Of a DNA stretch of 64,000 nt, positions 51,717 through 63,645 are shown piece after piece. Each line of letters begins with the position of its first letter. Positions within the stretch are counted from its first letter, which is position 1. Both the position numbers and the translations under genes were made by a program. The notes beneath the pieces are model-generated. The model was not told the DNA's origin and did no database searches. It saw only the letters and a list, made by a program, of their open reading frames with translations. This stretch comes from Oenanthe sinensis (taxonomy: Eukaryota > Streptophyta > Magnoliopsida > Apiales > Apiaceae): NCBI GenBank assembly GCA_028671895.1, contig JAPMAC010000221.1, positions 4,588,001 to 4,652,000 of the forward strand. Direction: 5' to 3'.

Positions 51717-52004
51717 ACACTGTAACGAAAGCCTAGGTGCTGAGTTACCGATAGTGTTAATGAGAATTGTTAAACTTTCACTGTTCTTACACTATAACGA
51801 ATGCCAAGGTGCTAAGTTACCAATAGTGTTAATGGGAACTGTTGAACTTTCACTGTTCGTACACTATAACAAAAGCCGAGGTGCTAAGTTACCGATAGTG
51901 TTAATGGGAACTGTTGAATTTTCACTGTTCTTACACTATAACGAAAGCTAAGGTGTTAAGTTACCAATAGTGTTAATGGGAACTGTTGAACCTTTGCTGT
52001 TCTT
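51717..52004 (+). repeat. 72-bp tandem repeat, four copies, in the Tekay LTR
   Basis: Units begin ACACTGTAAC or ACACTATAAC at 51717, 51789, 51861 and 51933, with a constant period of 72. A degenerate fifth unit lies near 52051. The apparent 65-aa frame over it is a by-product of the period being a multiple of three. Confidence 0.9.
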
Positions 52005-52867
52005 TTCTCGATATCTTGAACTTCTTTCTTAGTGATTCTTAAATGAAGAGTAACACTGTAACTGATGCCATTTTGGTAAGTTACTGATAGTGTTGACGAG
52101 AGCTTGAGAACTTTTGTGGTATGCATAGCAATATCTAGAATTGCTTAGTTTTCAAACGTGTGGTGTATTAAAAATTTTAGTTTCTTAAATTGTTTTTTAT
52201 ATTGAGTTAAAATTTCATAAATTATTTTAACTACTATTATGACTGGAGTTATTGTTGGGCTATTGTCGGTCATACTTGCTTTGTTTTAAAATTGTCCAAA
52301 CACAACAGCTAGATCAGATGGATCGCATTACTTCAAATTGTAACCCTATAGTGAAAGGTAGCTTGACGAGACTTACCCGTATAGTTCGGAAGAAGAAAGC
52401 AAGATGCCATGATGAAGAGGATTTGGTTCAGGGTATCTAGATCTAGTGTAAGAATTATTTATAAGTTGATATGTAATAAATATTATCTTGTATAGAAAAT
52501 TATTGGTAGATGGTATACTTCTTATCGAAGTTATACTAGTTTTACAAGATTTGTGTAAATAGAAATGGGTTATAGTAATTGGTGGTAATTGGAAAATTGT
52601 TTCAAAAATCTAATCTTGAGGAACTTTATGGATGGGGTCACAGGTGTGATTTGACTTGTTGAGAAATATAATAATTGATGTCTGACTTGGGATTCTTGTT
52701 TCTAGCCCTATAACCTAAAAGATTCTTGAGAGTTGGGGTCACGGATGTATTTTTCAGTTGTTGTATGTCTACAGGTGAAATTATAATTGTTAAACAGGTC
52801 ATGTTATATTGAGAATTTCCGAAGTGACGACCAGATCCATGACCCCGGATTTGGGGGCATTACAGAA

Positions 52868-52879
52868 TGGTATCAGAGC
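52868..52879 (+). other. Tekay primer binding site (tRNA-Met)
   Basis: TGGTATCAGAGC, three bases after the LTR end, exact match to the initiator tRNA-Met complement. Confidence 0.9.
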
Positions 52880-54779
52880 TGAGGTTATAGTAAACTAGAA
52901 ATGAGAGTGTGTAGGATTGTGTATAGTTATGTGAGGACGTTTGAGCTCATGTAGAGTTTATGTTGGACTATTGGATATAGTACCAATGAATAAGTTAAAA
53001 ATTTGAGCGTTTGCTTGAGATGACTATATTGCGGCTGTTGATGTCTACTGTGGAAATCTCCAGAGATTATTATGAATCGATGACGACGTAGGATATCGAT
53101 AACCTCAGGACGTGGAGAGCTAGAGTTATAGTTAAATGATGATCTTTCCGAAGAATTGATAGAAAGTGCATCTGTGAAGACCTTGGCAATACTTTTCTTT
53201 CCTATGACTTATTTTGAAACCTCTCCAAAAAGAGACTTTTGCTAGAAGATATATTACCTCTTTTGAGTTATATTTTTTATATTAGTGTTCACCCATATTT
53301 GGGTATTCAATTGTGCCAGAGGGTGTTATGATTCTTACTTTCAAATTTCTGAGGCCTTGTTGAGTTTATGAGACTTGAACTTCCATTTTCTCCAAGTGAT
53401 GGATAACTCTATTTGCAATATATTCCTCACTTGCTTGTTGTGTACTAGTACTTTCTTTCCTGGTTATTCTTTTCTCCGGAAATAAAACCTTTGGAGTCTG
53501 TTCAGTTTTATGCCAAGGTGTTCCTTAGAGAATCAATTATCAAAAGATGAATTTTATTGGTCTGATTTTGAATTCATTTCATACTTCTTTACTCCAACTG
53601 AGATGAACAACCCTATTTATAGGGGACACAAGGACTATCTATCTGTGTGATAGAAGTTTGATGGGACACCATCACTTGTGAGTTGTACTTCATAAGAAGG
53701 GGAAACACCCTTTTACTTGTAAGTGTCTTAATAAGACATGCAACGTTGAGTTCTTTTGACCGTATTGATCTCTCAGTCATTCTTTTAATATTAAAATGAT
53801 GACTACTTTAAAAACTCATAATTTGATGACCACAATTATGTGACACTTGCATTGATATAGAAATCTTTTCTCTTCAAAATTCCATGATTCTTGTTATCTC
53901 TAAAAGTTTTGAAGGTATGCCAACCGGGTCATAATGAGTTAACTTTACTAATAAGAACCAAGAATTGTGATGAGATTACCGAGAACAAAAGAAGATCACG
54001 ATACGAGTCAGAGTAATGTGAGTTTTAAAGAAATTTCATTTCATACGTACAGTAGTATTATCTGAAATTTATGGAGAATCATATGGAGATAAATTTTTTG
54101 GGCCTAGATAAGAGAAATTGTCTGTGGCAGAGTATGAGGTAAAGTTTATGGAAATTTCGAGATTCGTGCCAGATTTTGTAAATTCGGACGAGAAGAGAGT
54201 AAGGAAGTTTCAACAAGGTCTGAAATTGTGGATTCAAAATAGGGTAGCGGTATTGAAATTGATCAACTACACCTAGTTAGTGTAGGAAGTTATTAGTAAG
54301 GGGACGGGAAGTGAACAAACTCGAAAAAAGAGAGAGAGAGAACAAAGAAAATGGCGGAAAGCCAGAAAAAGAGTGCAGGGAATGTGAGTGTTCCTAGCAA
54401 AATTAATAAGAGCCAGGAACCCTAGGCTGGTAGAAGGTCGGGATTCCGAAGAACTGGGAGTGAGACTTTTAACGAAGGCGGAAGGCAGACAAAGAGCAAG
54501 AAGTTTTAACCAAGGTTAAAACAAAGAGATTGCTGCGACGAGATGTGAGGCTTACTTACCCTGTGAGGTTGATATGGAAAAAGGAGAAAACCTAGTAAAG
54601 AGGAGATTCTCATAGTTAATGAAAGAAATTATTTTCTAAATGTTAGATTTAGATAAATGAAGTTAAAAATTTAAAACATGTTATATATGCAGAGAATGGA
54701 GTACCTGACTTAAGGGACATCCCAGTAGTGAATTAAATTGAGGATGTGTTTCTAAGAGACCTTCCGAGATTACCACCCG
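52880..54779 (+). pseudogene. Tekay gag-protease region, heavily decayed
   Basis: Around 54118-54280 a frame reads like the gypsy gag core (VAEYEVKFMEISRFVPDF, then VRKFQQGLKLWIQNRVAV). Upstream (53000-53930) I recognise no coding sequence, and part of it may be foreign or too degraded. The protease cannot be located with confidence. A GA-rich basic stretch follows gag near 54310-54360. Confidence 0.65.
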
Positions 54780-57277
54780 ACCGAGATATATAATTTGTTA
54801 TAGACCTAGCACCAGAGACCTCACCAGTTTCGAAGGCTCCCTATCGGATAACTCCTGTCGAGATGAAGGAATTGGCCATTCAGCTAAAAGAGTTGTTAGA
54901 GAAGTGAATGATAAGACCGAGTGTGTCACCTTGGGGTGCACCAGTGTTGTTTGTAAAGAAGAAAGAGGGCAGTATGAGATGATGTATTGATTACCGAGAG
55001 CTAAATAAGATGACCATTGAGAACAAATACCCACTACTAAGGATAGATGAATTTTTTTTCAAACTAAAAGGCGCAGTCTACTTTTCAAAGATTGACCTAA
55101 AAAAACTGTATATCAAGAAATGAATATTAAACCAGAAGAGGTGCCGAAGACAGCCTTCCGCACAAGATATGGACATTACGAGTTCTTGGTGATGTCATTC
55201 GGATTAACCAATGCGCCAACCACTTTAATGGATTAATGAATCGAGTTTTTAAAAAAGTACTTTGAAAAGTGTGTCATAGTATTCGTTGATGATATATTGG
55301 TCTACTCTAAAACAGAGGAAGAACACGCAATGCATTTGAGGTTAATTCTAGAGATACTGAGAAAAGAAGAGTTATATGCTAAATTTTCGAAGTACGAGTT
55401 TAGGTTGAGAAAAGTGCAGCTCTTAGGGCATGTGATCAGTAGTAAGGGAGTGTTGGTCGACCCCGCCAAGATAGAAGCTCTGATGAATTGGGAGAGACCA
55501 ACTACCCCCACAGAGGTGAGAAGTTTTGTGGGACTGATAGGTTACTATTGGAGATTCGTTCAGGATTTTCGCTAAGATAGCTGCCTCATTGACCCGAGTT
55601 ACCCGCAAGACAGAGAAGTGTGAAGATGGTTTTTAAGAGCTAAAGAGAAGGTTAGTGACGGTCCCAGTGCTGGCACTACTTGATGATAAAGGAGATTTTA
55701 TGATTTACAATGACGCATCTCATAAGGGATTAGGTTGTGTGCTAATGCAACATGGCAAGGTAATTGCATATGCGTTCAGACAGTTGAAAGAATATGAGAT
55801 GAGGTACCCCACCTAGGACCTAGAGTTGGCAGCAATATTCTTTGCCCTGAAGATTTGGAGACCCCACATGTATGGGGGAAAATGTGAGATTTACACAGAC
55901 CATAAGAGCCTTAAGTATATCTTCACCCAGAAAGAGCTAAATATGATACAGAAGAGATGGCTAGAGCTGATTAAAGATTATGACTGTTCGATAAATTATC
56001 ACCCCGGTAAGTCCAATGTGGTGGCCGATGCCTTGAGTAGGAAAGAATGACTAAAGATGTTAGTTTTCTCGGAAGAGTTAATAAGAGAGTTTGAGTGAAT
56101 GGAGATCGAAGTGAAATTCCCAGATGAAGGGACTGAAACACTTCTTGAGATTCGAATTCAACCAGAGCTAATCGAGAAGATACGAGTATGTTAAGAGAAA
56201 GTAATAGAGGAACAAGGAGAGAAAATAGTTGGAGATAACCAAAGGTGTGAGAAAGACAAAAAGAGGTTCCTGAGATTTATTAATAGAATCTGGATTCCAA
56301 ATGTCCCAGAGCTGAAATATGAGATTTTGCACGAGGCACACAATTCGATATTTTTCCATCCACCCTGGAAGCACCAAAACGTATAGAGACCTTAAAGTGT
56401 ATTATTGGTGGCTGAACGTGGAATGAGATTGTTGCGAGACATGGAGTTTCAGTGACCATGGTGTCAGATAGAGATCTGAGATTTAATTCTAGATTATGGA
56501 GAAGCTTTCAAGACTGTCTAGGGACTAAGTTGAACATGAGTACCGCTTACATCCCCAAATAGACGGTCAAAGTGAAAGGACTATTCAAACCATAAAGGAT
56601 ATGTTGAGGGTTTGTGCAATAGATTTTAAGGGAAATTGGGATGATCATTTATCACTAATTGAGTTTTCCCACAATAACAGTTACCACGCGAGTATAGGAG
56701 TGCCTTCTGATGAAGCCTTATATGGAAAAAAATATCGATCTCCCATATGTTGGGAAGAGGTTGGCGAGTGAAAAATATTGGGACCCGAGTTGGTTCAATG
56801 AACCAATGAGACAATTGACCTAATAAGGAAGCAATTAGTGACAGCGATAGAAAATTTGAAGTTGGAGACTTAGTGTTACTTAAAGTGTCCCCGTGGAAGG
56901 GATTAATGAGTTTCGGTAAAAAGGGAAAGTTAAGTCCCATATTTATTGCACCATTTGAGATCTTGAAACGTGTTGGGAAGGTAGCCTAAGAGTTAACCTT
57001 GCCACCAAACCTTCAGCAGGTGTTTAATGTGTTCCATGTGTCTATGTTGCGGCAATATAATGCAGACGCTAGGCATGTGATAGAATATGAGCGTGTATGG
57101 ATCCAACCTGACCTATTATATATGGAGCAAATGATAAAGATTCTTGATCGGAAGGAACGGGTTCTGAGAAACAAAGTTGTCAAACTAGTAACAGTGTTGT
57201 GGAGAAACCAGAAGGTCGAAGAGTCGACCTGGGAGTTAGAGAGTGAAATGCTAGAGAAATATCCTCACTCGTATTAA
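54780..57277 (+). pseudogene. Tekay RT-RNase H-integrase-chromodomain pseudogene, integrase partly deleted
   Basis: RT begins near 54800 (APYRITPVEMKELA, SPWGAPVLFVKKKEG, CIDYRELNKMT) with stops. The catalytic box V-F-V-D-D-I-L-V-Y-S lies near 55280. The RT tail (LGHVISSKGVLVDPAKIEAL) is at 55297-55575. RNase H (YTDHKSLKYIF, NVVADALSRKE) is at 55826-56050. After YRDLKVYYWW (about 56380-56410) the sequence jumps to the late integrase core (VSDRDLRF), so a central part is deleted. The last frame (56999-57277: FHVSMLRQY, ILDRKERVLRNKVV, LWRNQKVEESTWE) is the chromodomain-type C-terminus. Not functional. Confidence 0.85.
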
Positions 57278-57316
57278 ATGAGATTCCGGGACGGAATCCT
57301 TTTAAGGAGGAGAGAC

Positions 57317-57764
57317 TGTAATAACCTGAAATTTTAAGAGTTAACAAAAATAAAAAATAATAATAATAATAATAATTCAGGTGTACAGTGTTTTTGTAAA
57401 TGTCGAAACTTAAAAGATTTCGAAGCCGTATTATTATTATATATATGGAAGAAATAAGTGAATGTAAGTCGTATTGCTTTTCCAACAAAGTTTCAATTCT
57501 GCTACTAGTTTTGTGCAGAACGAGATATTGGAGCGTACGTGACTTCTGTGAGATTTCAGAGGCGTATGACTTGAGGATATTTGTAGTATATGCTATTAAG
57601 TCAACATATATAATAAATATGAGACTCTTATTAAATTAGTTCCATAAAATATATTTAAAGTCCTTTCGGAAGCCAGAACAGAGTTTGAGAAACGGAGAAG
57701 TGAATAGTATTTTTGCGGGAAAATAGTTTCGTAAATTCTCGAAACAATTAAAGAATATTAATTT
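57317..57764 (+). repeat. Tekay 3' LTR, first 448 bases
   Basis: Closely matches 47241-47690 with scattered differences, then breaks off at ATTAATTTA where unrelated sequence begins. Confidence 0.88.
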
Positions 57765-57889
57765 ACTTAAACAGTATTTCATTAATATTAATATTTCGTG
57801 ATTAATTAAAATAATATTTTAAATCCGAAATTTCACGATAATTTATAGATATTGTATTCAACCCCCCTTCTACAATATCAGGGACCAAC
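57765..57889 (-). repeat. Fragment of a copia LTR start, minus orientation
   Basis: Read on the minus strand from 57889 it begins TGTTGGTCCCTGATATTG and continues GTAGAAGGGGGGTTGAATAC, clearly related to the start of the solo LTR at 49873 (TGTTAGGTCCCGAAATATCG) but a different subfamily. Only about 125 bases remain. The boundary at 57765 is approximate. Confidence 0.7.
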
Positions 57890-58389
57890 AACCTTCCTTG
57901 AAACGTGAAATTGTTAATGACATAGAGACCCTGCAACAAAAGTTTCCTTCAGTTTTTGCTGATATTACAGGGTTACCTCTTTCACGAACCTTAGATCAGC
58001 GAATTCCTTTGCAGCCGAACACTGGCCCAATATTTGTACGACCATACCGATACGGACATGTTCAGAAGGATGAAATTGAAAGATTAGTTGCTGAAATGCT
58101 ATCAGCCGGTATTATACGTCCTAGTTTGCCCCCAGCCTTGAGGGCACCAATAACAAATGATTTTGAACCTATTGTTATTCTTGCCACTCGCATGGTGCAA
58201 CACGGTTCGACTCTTGTTTCTCAGCTTCTTGTGCAATGGCAGGGGCGCAATTTTGATGAGGCTACTTGGGTGGACCGAGCAGACTTTGTACACCAATTTC
58301 CTTCATACAGCCTTGAGGACAAGGCTTCTTCTCAACGGAGAGGTATTGTTACAAATTCGGGTCAGACTACGGAGGAGCAGGGCCCATAA
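57890..58389 (+). pseudogene. Gypsy remnant: start of RT fused in frame to a chromodomain tail
   Basis: An open frame of at least 163 aa to TAA/TAG around 58389. Its first part (FADITGLPLSR, RIPLQPNTGPIFVRPYRYGH, AEMLSAGIIRPS) is the N-terminal edge of a gypsy RT. It passes directly into the end of integrase and a chromodomain (NDFEPIVILATRMVQHG, LLVQWQGRNFDEATWVDRADF, HQFPSYSLEDK). About 900 residues normally lie between them, so this is an internal deletion that kept the frame. No catalytic centre remains. Upstream it is cut by the LTR fragment at 57889. Confidence 0.85.
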
Positions 58390-58867
58390 CCAATTCTAGT
58401 TTACAAGAGATGTCCCAAAAAATCAGGAAAGGAAATATGATGATTGTTGAAGAATAGGCAATATCAATATTATATGATCTTTTATTAAGTGCAGAATATT
58501 AATAAATAAATGAGTAGATGAGGTGAAATCAAGTCCCATAAATCATGGAATATGATGATCTGGTCAAATCCCATGTGTGAGGGAAGATGATCCTTGTTTC
58601 CTTTAATAGTTTATTCTTTGTCCTATTTAAGTTTCAGTTGTACTAGCCTTCGAGGCATTGAGAATATTTTTAATATAAGTTTGGGGACAAGAAGATTTAT
58701 CTCTTGTTTATGCTATTCGTTCCGTTTTCACTCTAACAAATTAATATTGATATTGCATATTATTCAGCGATCATCATATATCCTTTCCTGATTTTCTGGG
58801 GCGTCTCTTGTAAACTAGAATTGGTTGTGGGTCCTGCTCCTCTGTAGTCTGACCCGAATTTGTAACA
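58347..58867. repeat. Inverted repeat, two ~126-base arms with a 269-base spacer
   Basis: Arm 58347-58472 and the reverse complement of arm 58742-58867 share TGTTACAAATTCGGGTCAG at one end and GCAATATCAATATTA at the other, about 90% alike by eye. The left arm overlaps the tail of the fusion frame. The spacer looks like gypsy LTR sequence. Confidence 0.85.
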
Positions 58868-58872
58868 TATTG

Positions 58873-58980
58873 ACATGTATAAAAGGGTTATCCTAATATT
58901 TGAATGTTGAATTTATGTGAATATGGGTATAAACATGTACAAGAGGGCTGCCCTAATATTTGAATGTTGAATTTATGTGA
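58873..58980 (+). repeat. 60-bp tandem duplication
   Basis: ACATGTATAAAAGGG...TTTATGTGA (58873-58920) recurs as ACATGTACAAGAGGG...TTTATGTGA (58933-58980). The second half is identical and the first half is diverged. Confidence 0.85.
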
Positions 58981-59991
58981 TGCTAAGGAAATTAATATAG
59001 TCTATGTTTCAAAAGAGGTAGAATTCGATGAAAAAGAGGGAAAGATTATGAAGATGGAGACTAAGACCAACATAATTATGAAATTGAACCATTATCTACG
59101 ATTCTAGTACTACCTAACGAGAATTTGTTTCTATGAGAAACACATTCAGCATGAATTTGAACATGATCATGATTCCTTATCAATTAGTCCTATACTATCT
59201 GTAAGAAAAAAATTTATCCTTTTAAAATTAAACGTGATACTAATATTATTCGAACTGTTTTGCTTCAAAAGGAGATATTTGTTGATTTTCTAGGCCGGCA
59301 TATTCAGAATTACTACAACATTAAAATTTTCTTCAAAAGATTCATCTCATAGTGTATTAATTCTTAAATTCTATGAAAGAGACAAATTTTTTTGAAGTAC
59401 AAAAAATTATGCAAAGCACGGTATTAAAACATTCAGAATGTATTCATTGTTCAATCGGAGACAATTAACAATATTTGACGCCTATTAATACTGTACAGGT
59501 ATGCTCTTAAAAACGTAAGGTAGCACCGATGCAAACAAGAAGTTGAGTTTATTTTTATAGAAGCCCTTGAACATCTGAATCACATCATCCACAAACGTGC
59601 AGCTCTCACCACAAATATTTGGATGCCATGATCCGATTTAAACCCTTACCCCTCACTGGAAATCTTCTAATATAATCCCCGTCACATACAATATATGATG
59701 CATTACATATCCTGCTTGTATTGCATGCATCACATTGTGACAATTACAAGCATATTATCACTGTGTTATAATTGTCTGCCAGGAGAACGAAGCCTATATA
59801 CATCAACTGAAAATATGAGGGCCTCGTCTAAGAATATATTCAATGAATTTCTTTAGTTCTTGAGCTCCTGTACATCGATGACAATTGGTGCACAATATAA
59901 TAATTTGTGGGAACCAGGTGTTTTCGACAAAAAGTTAAAGACTTATGCCTTGTAAAATTCTTGGCCTATCGTTTTCACTGGAGCTTGTATT
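58981..59991. other. 3' flank of the LACS gene, including its 3' untranslated region
   Basis: About 1 kb downstream (minus strand) of the LACS stop codon. A possible polyadenylation signal AATAAA-like sequence (minus strand) lies near 59550. No other gene seen. Confidence 0.55.
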
Positions 59992-62900
59992 TTACAACAG
60001 CTTCTGAGAAGATGGATCAGATGCTGCAATTTCTGCATACATATCTGCTATTGCTTTGGAAAAGTATGCTTTCGCTTGAGGTCTCTTGACCTGCAGAAAA
60101 AGACGTTAACAAGTCACATTTGTGATTTTAAATTTGACTTTAGACAAGCACCATATACAGAGTAATGCTCTAAGGTTCTCAAAAACTAACTCACCTTAAA
60201 TGTTGGTGTCAGCAAACCATTCTCCAAAGTAAAAGGTTCAAGAACCAGAGTCACAGCTTTTGCAAATTCAAAGCCTCTCAGCTTCAAAATACAAATTGAT
60301 ATTGTTAGATTTAAAAAGTTGTAAACACAGATGTAATACAATGCTGCAGAAAACCAAGTACCTGAGCTTCTCTGCCAACAACATCCATGTCAGCCAGAAC
60401 TGCATCCCTTGCTCTTGGGTCTTTGCATAGTTGTTCCAAGTTCTCAGGCTGCATCGACAGATCACAAAAATGTTACAGGTAAAAGACCAACCATGCTGCA
60501 GCAGACTGCTGAAAAGGATATGCATACAGAAAGAAAGAACCTATTCAACTAATAAACACAAGAGAGCAGTCTGTCATCTTCATCAATTACAGTTTATAAA
60601 TAGTGATTTATCTCGTCTCATCCTTCTTGCTATTATGATTACCACGATGTGTTCAAAAAAAAAAGTTCAGGTTTTCTGTTTTAATAACATGAAATACATG
60701 GTGAGAGGCACGGTGTGTTTATCTTTGTCACTGACTTTTAATTCCTGCAGTTTTAAAAAAGTATATTCAATAGAAAGATATTTCGTGGAGGAATCCAAAA
60801 TGTAGAGGCATTATATGCTATATTTTGTATTTATTTAAGTTACTTGATTTTCTGTCGATGTACTAGCTTAGGAAATGACATTTGCTGAAGATTAAAGGTT
60901 GATATCTGTCTAAAAATTACAAATATTTTACTTTGGTCTTAAATAGAGAGTCTGCAGTAGGCTGACTCACATTTTACGCTTAGAATGCATATCTTTCGCA
61001 TAAAATGCACCACATACCATAGGTTTCAACTTTCAATGCAATCCTATGATGTATACAATAATACCCTTGCTTTGACATTTTCAAAAGGTTGTGGTCTTAA
61101 AACATTTTTTAGGCAACAAAGTGCAGGAGTTTGCGAAATAAGTTGGTGTGAGAATATAAAAGAACTCTTTCCATATTATGTTAACTGTTTAACTTTAAGA
61201 GTATACTTTGGTGGTAATTTACAGCACTTTTGTAAATTGTAATGCATAGAACCACATAGATATAGACATATAGTCCATAACAAGAATTATTCTTAAACAA
61301 CTTGCACATGTCAAGTTTAAGATACAACATGAAACGGATACCTTGAAGCCTTCAGCAAGAGCCCAAGCTTTAAAGACATCTGGGTCTATGCAGACAACCG
61401 CAACCAATGAGGAGTTCAGGCTGTCACCTACAAAAAAGAAGCCACTAGTTAATCTAGCTGAAGCAAATTTTTAGGTTTTGCTTTTTGGTTGGTGAAGAGG
61501 AAGGAGGGTCAGTTCTTACCATACACAAAACACTGTGCAACGAACTTGCATTTTGAATATACATTTTCAATTTTCTCAGGAGCTATATATTCTCCTTGTG
61601 CCAACTTGAAGATGTTCTTCTTCCTGCGATCATAGCAGAAGACTTAAACGTCAATTGATGATTAGTCTGATCATAAATTAAAAAATCACAAAGTAACCAG
61701 AACTATATCTAGTTCCTCGTAACATTATCGGTATATATAAAGTTCTCTGACCTATCAATGATCTTTAACCGGCCTCCAGGTAGCCACAACCCTATGTCTC
61801 CAGTGTGAAACCATCCATCTTCATCAATTACTTCTCTCCTGAAAATAATTTATACAGTGTCAATATTACTAAAAACCAAATTTAAAAGCTTACTCGCTCT
61901 AAACTTCATCTCTCTCACGCCAAACAAAACACAAAATGACACGCAAAGCAGGAATGGGATGTACGTCTGCACTTCATCTTTGTAATATCCTTGAAACACT
62001 ACGGGACCCCGTACACAGATCTCACCGCGTGGATGGGGCCTATCGTTGGATGTATAATTCATTTCTGGAACATCTACCAGCTTTACTTCTGAAAATGGAT
62101 TTTATAAAATAATAAAACAAAATTAGGAAATAGAGGCACCAAAATACACAAGTAGTTTTACATTGTCAAAAGACACCCTTCCATAGCACCTATCTTAACC
62201 CTGCATTTGGTAATGCTAATAAATTTTGAATGCATCAAAAATATGATTAAGCAAATTTTGTATTGGTTAGTTATCTATCCATGTAAAGCTAATAAAGACA
62301 TTTTCATAAATTGAACAAACTCAAAGGCCAATTGTTTACCCACCCCACATCCAAAATGCATAAACTGCCACCAAAAAACTTCAAGACTACGAGGATGAAA
62401 CATAAATAAAAACTGCAACTTAGTGGGTCAATAACACTAATATGAATCACCAATCTTAATATAGCAGATACTTAATATCTTTGCTAGCTAATGACTTGAT
62501 TAAATCCATTCTTATTTATCTAATGAGAATGTTTCAGCTAATGACTTTTTTTTTTTTGAAAAAAGCTAATGATTTATTTAAATCCATTCTTATTTATCTA
62601 ATGAGAATGTTTCAACAAGTACAATATAGGAAACAGAATTTTAAGAATGACTACATGTCCTCTTTATCTGATAAATGCCCTAACAGCAACCAGCAAATTT
62701 ATATTATTTAAAAATTAAGAAATGGAAGTTAGATATGTTAATGTAAACACAACATAAAACCAGAAGTGTAACAAACCGCATGATGGACTAGGAGCGCCGA
62801 CATGGCCAATTGAGATATCATCCTTATCTAAGGCGCTAATAACACAAGCTGTCTCTGTCATTCCATATCCTTCTATGACTTGGCCAAAGCAACTGCGCAT

Positions 62901-63614
62901 TTTGTCCGATTTGTGAAGAAAATGAAAAGTAAATCAAGTGCAAAATAAAGTGTAAATCATTTAAAAGATAATAATGGCCGATACAAGTAGACTTACACTC
63001 TAAGAAATTCCATGACATCAGGAGACAACGGTGATGCACCTGAAACAATATGACGAAGTCGTCCTCCAAGTTTTTCTTTTATTTTATTAAACACCAACCT
63101 GTCCCACATGGGAGATGGATTCTTGCCTGAAAAGTGAACCAGATTCAAACTTTCAGAACAATGAAACTCAATTAAGCTCTTCATCTTAAATAGAGCATGT
63201 ACTTAGTGTTGTACGATGTACAGCATCATGTGTACATTCCATATAGTGAGTACATTACAAATAGCAGACAAAAGAAATTAAGTAAATGTCTTTCAAGTTG
63301 ATGAAAAGGGCAATATTGGATCTGTAAATAAGTATGAAACTACTTGTGAAATGGACAAAATATATCTAGCAAGAGAGCTTCAGCTTCAGAGCTAACATGT
63401 TCTACTTCCAGAGAAGTCATAAATAAAGAGAATACAGGTAAGAAATTAATGTCGTGTTCGGTTGGGAAGAATGGAATGGAATGATTAAAATTGAAGGCAA
63501 ACAATGGAGGTTGGAGAGAAGATTTGGAAATAATAAAATGAGTGGATGAAAATTTTCTATGATGAGAATTGTGAAGAGAATGGAGGTGGGGAATAGAGCA
63601 TTCCTTTTCAATTT

Positions 63615-63645
<31 letters not shown>

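Larger units (their letters stand above)
47241..52864 (+). repeat. Tekay 5' LTR, 3.8 kb once the nested solo LTR is subtracted
   Basis: The ends are inverted: TGTAAT...ATTACA. The span is 5624 bases, and removing the nested solo LTR plus one duplication (1825) leaves 3799, long but known for this lineage. It includes a 72-bp tandem repeat at 51717-52004. No gene is seen; the short frames are chance. Confidence 0.85.
47241..57764 (+). mobile_element. Decayed Tekay/Del-type chromovirus (Ty3/gypsy) with a very long LTR
   Basis: The 5' LTR (47241-52864) starts TGTAATAACC and ends GGGGGCATTACA. The start recurs at 57317 after a polypurine tract (AAGGAGGAGAGA), giving the 3' LTR, which survives for only 448 bases. 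The primer site TGGTATCAGAGC is at 52868-52879. The RT (FVDD), RNase H and C-terminal chromodomain-like sequence have the Tekay/Del pattern. The reading frames are full of stops, and much of integrase is missing. Confidence 0.88.

Noticed and set aside
51754..51951. 65-aa repetitive frame
   Set aside because: By-product of a 72-bp tandem repeat whose period is a multiple of three.
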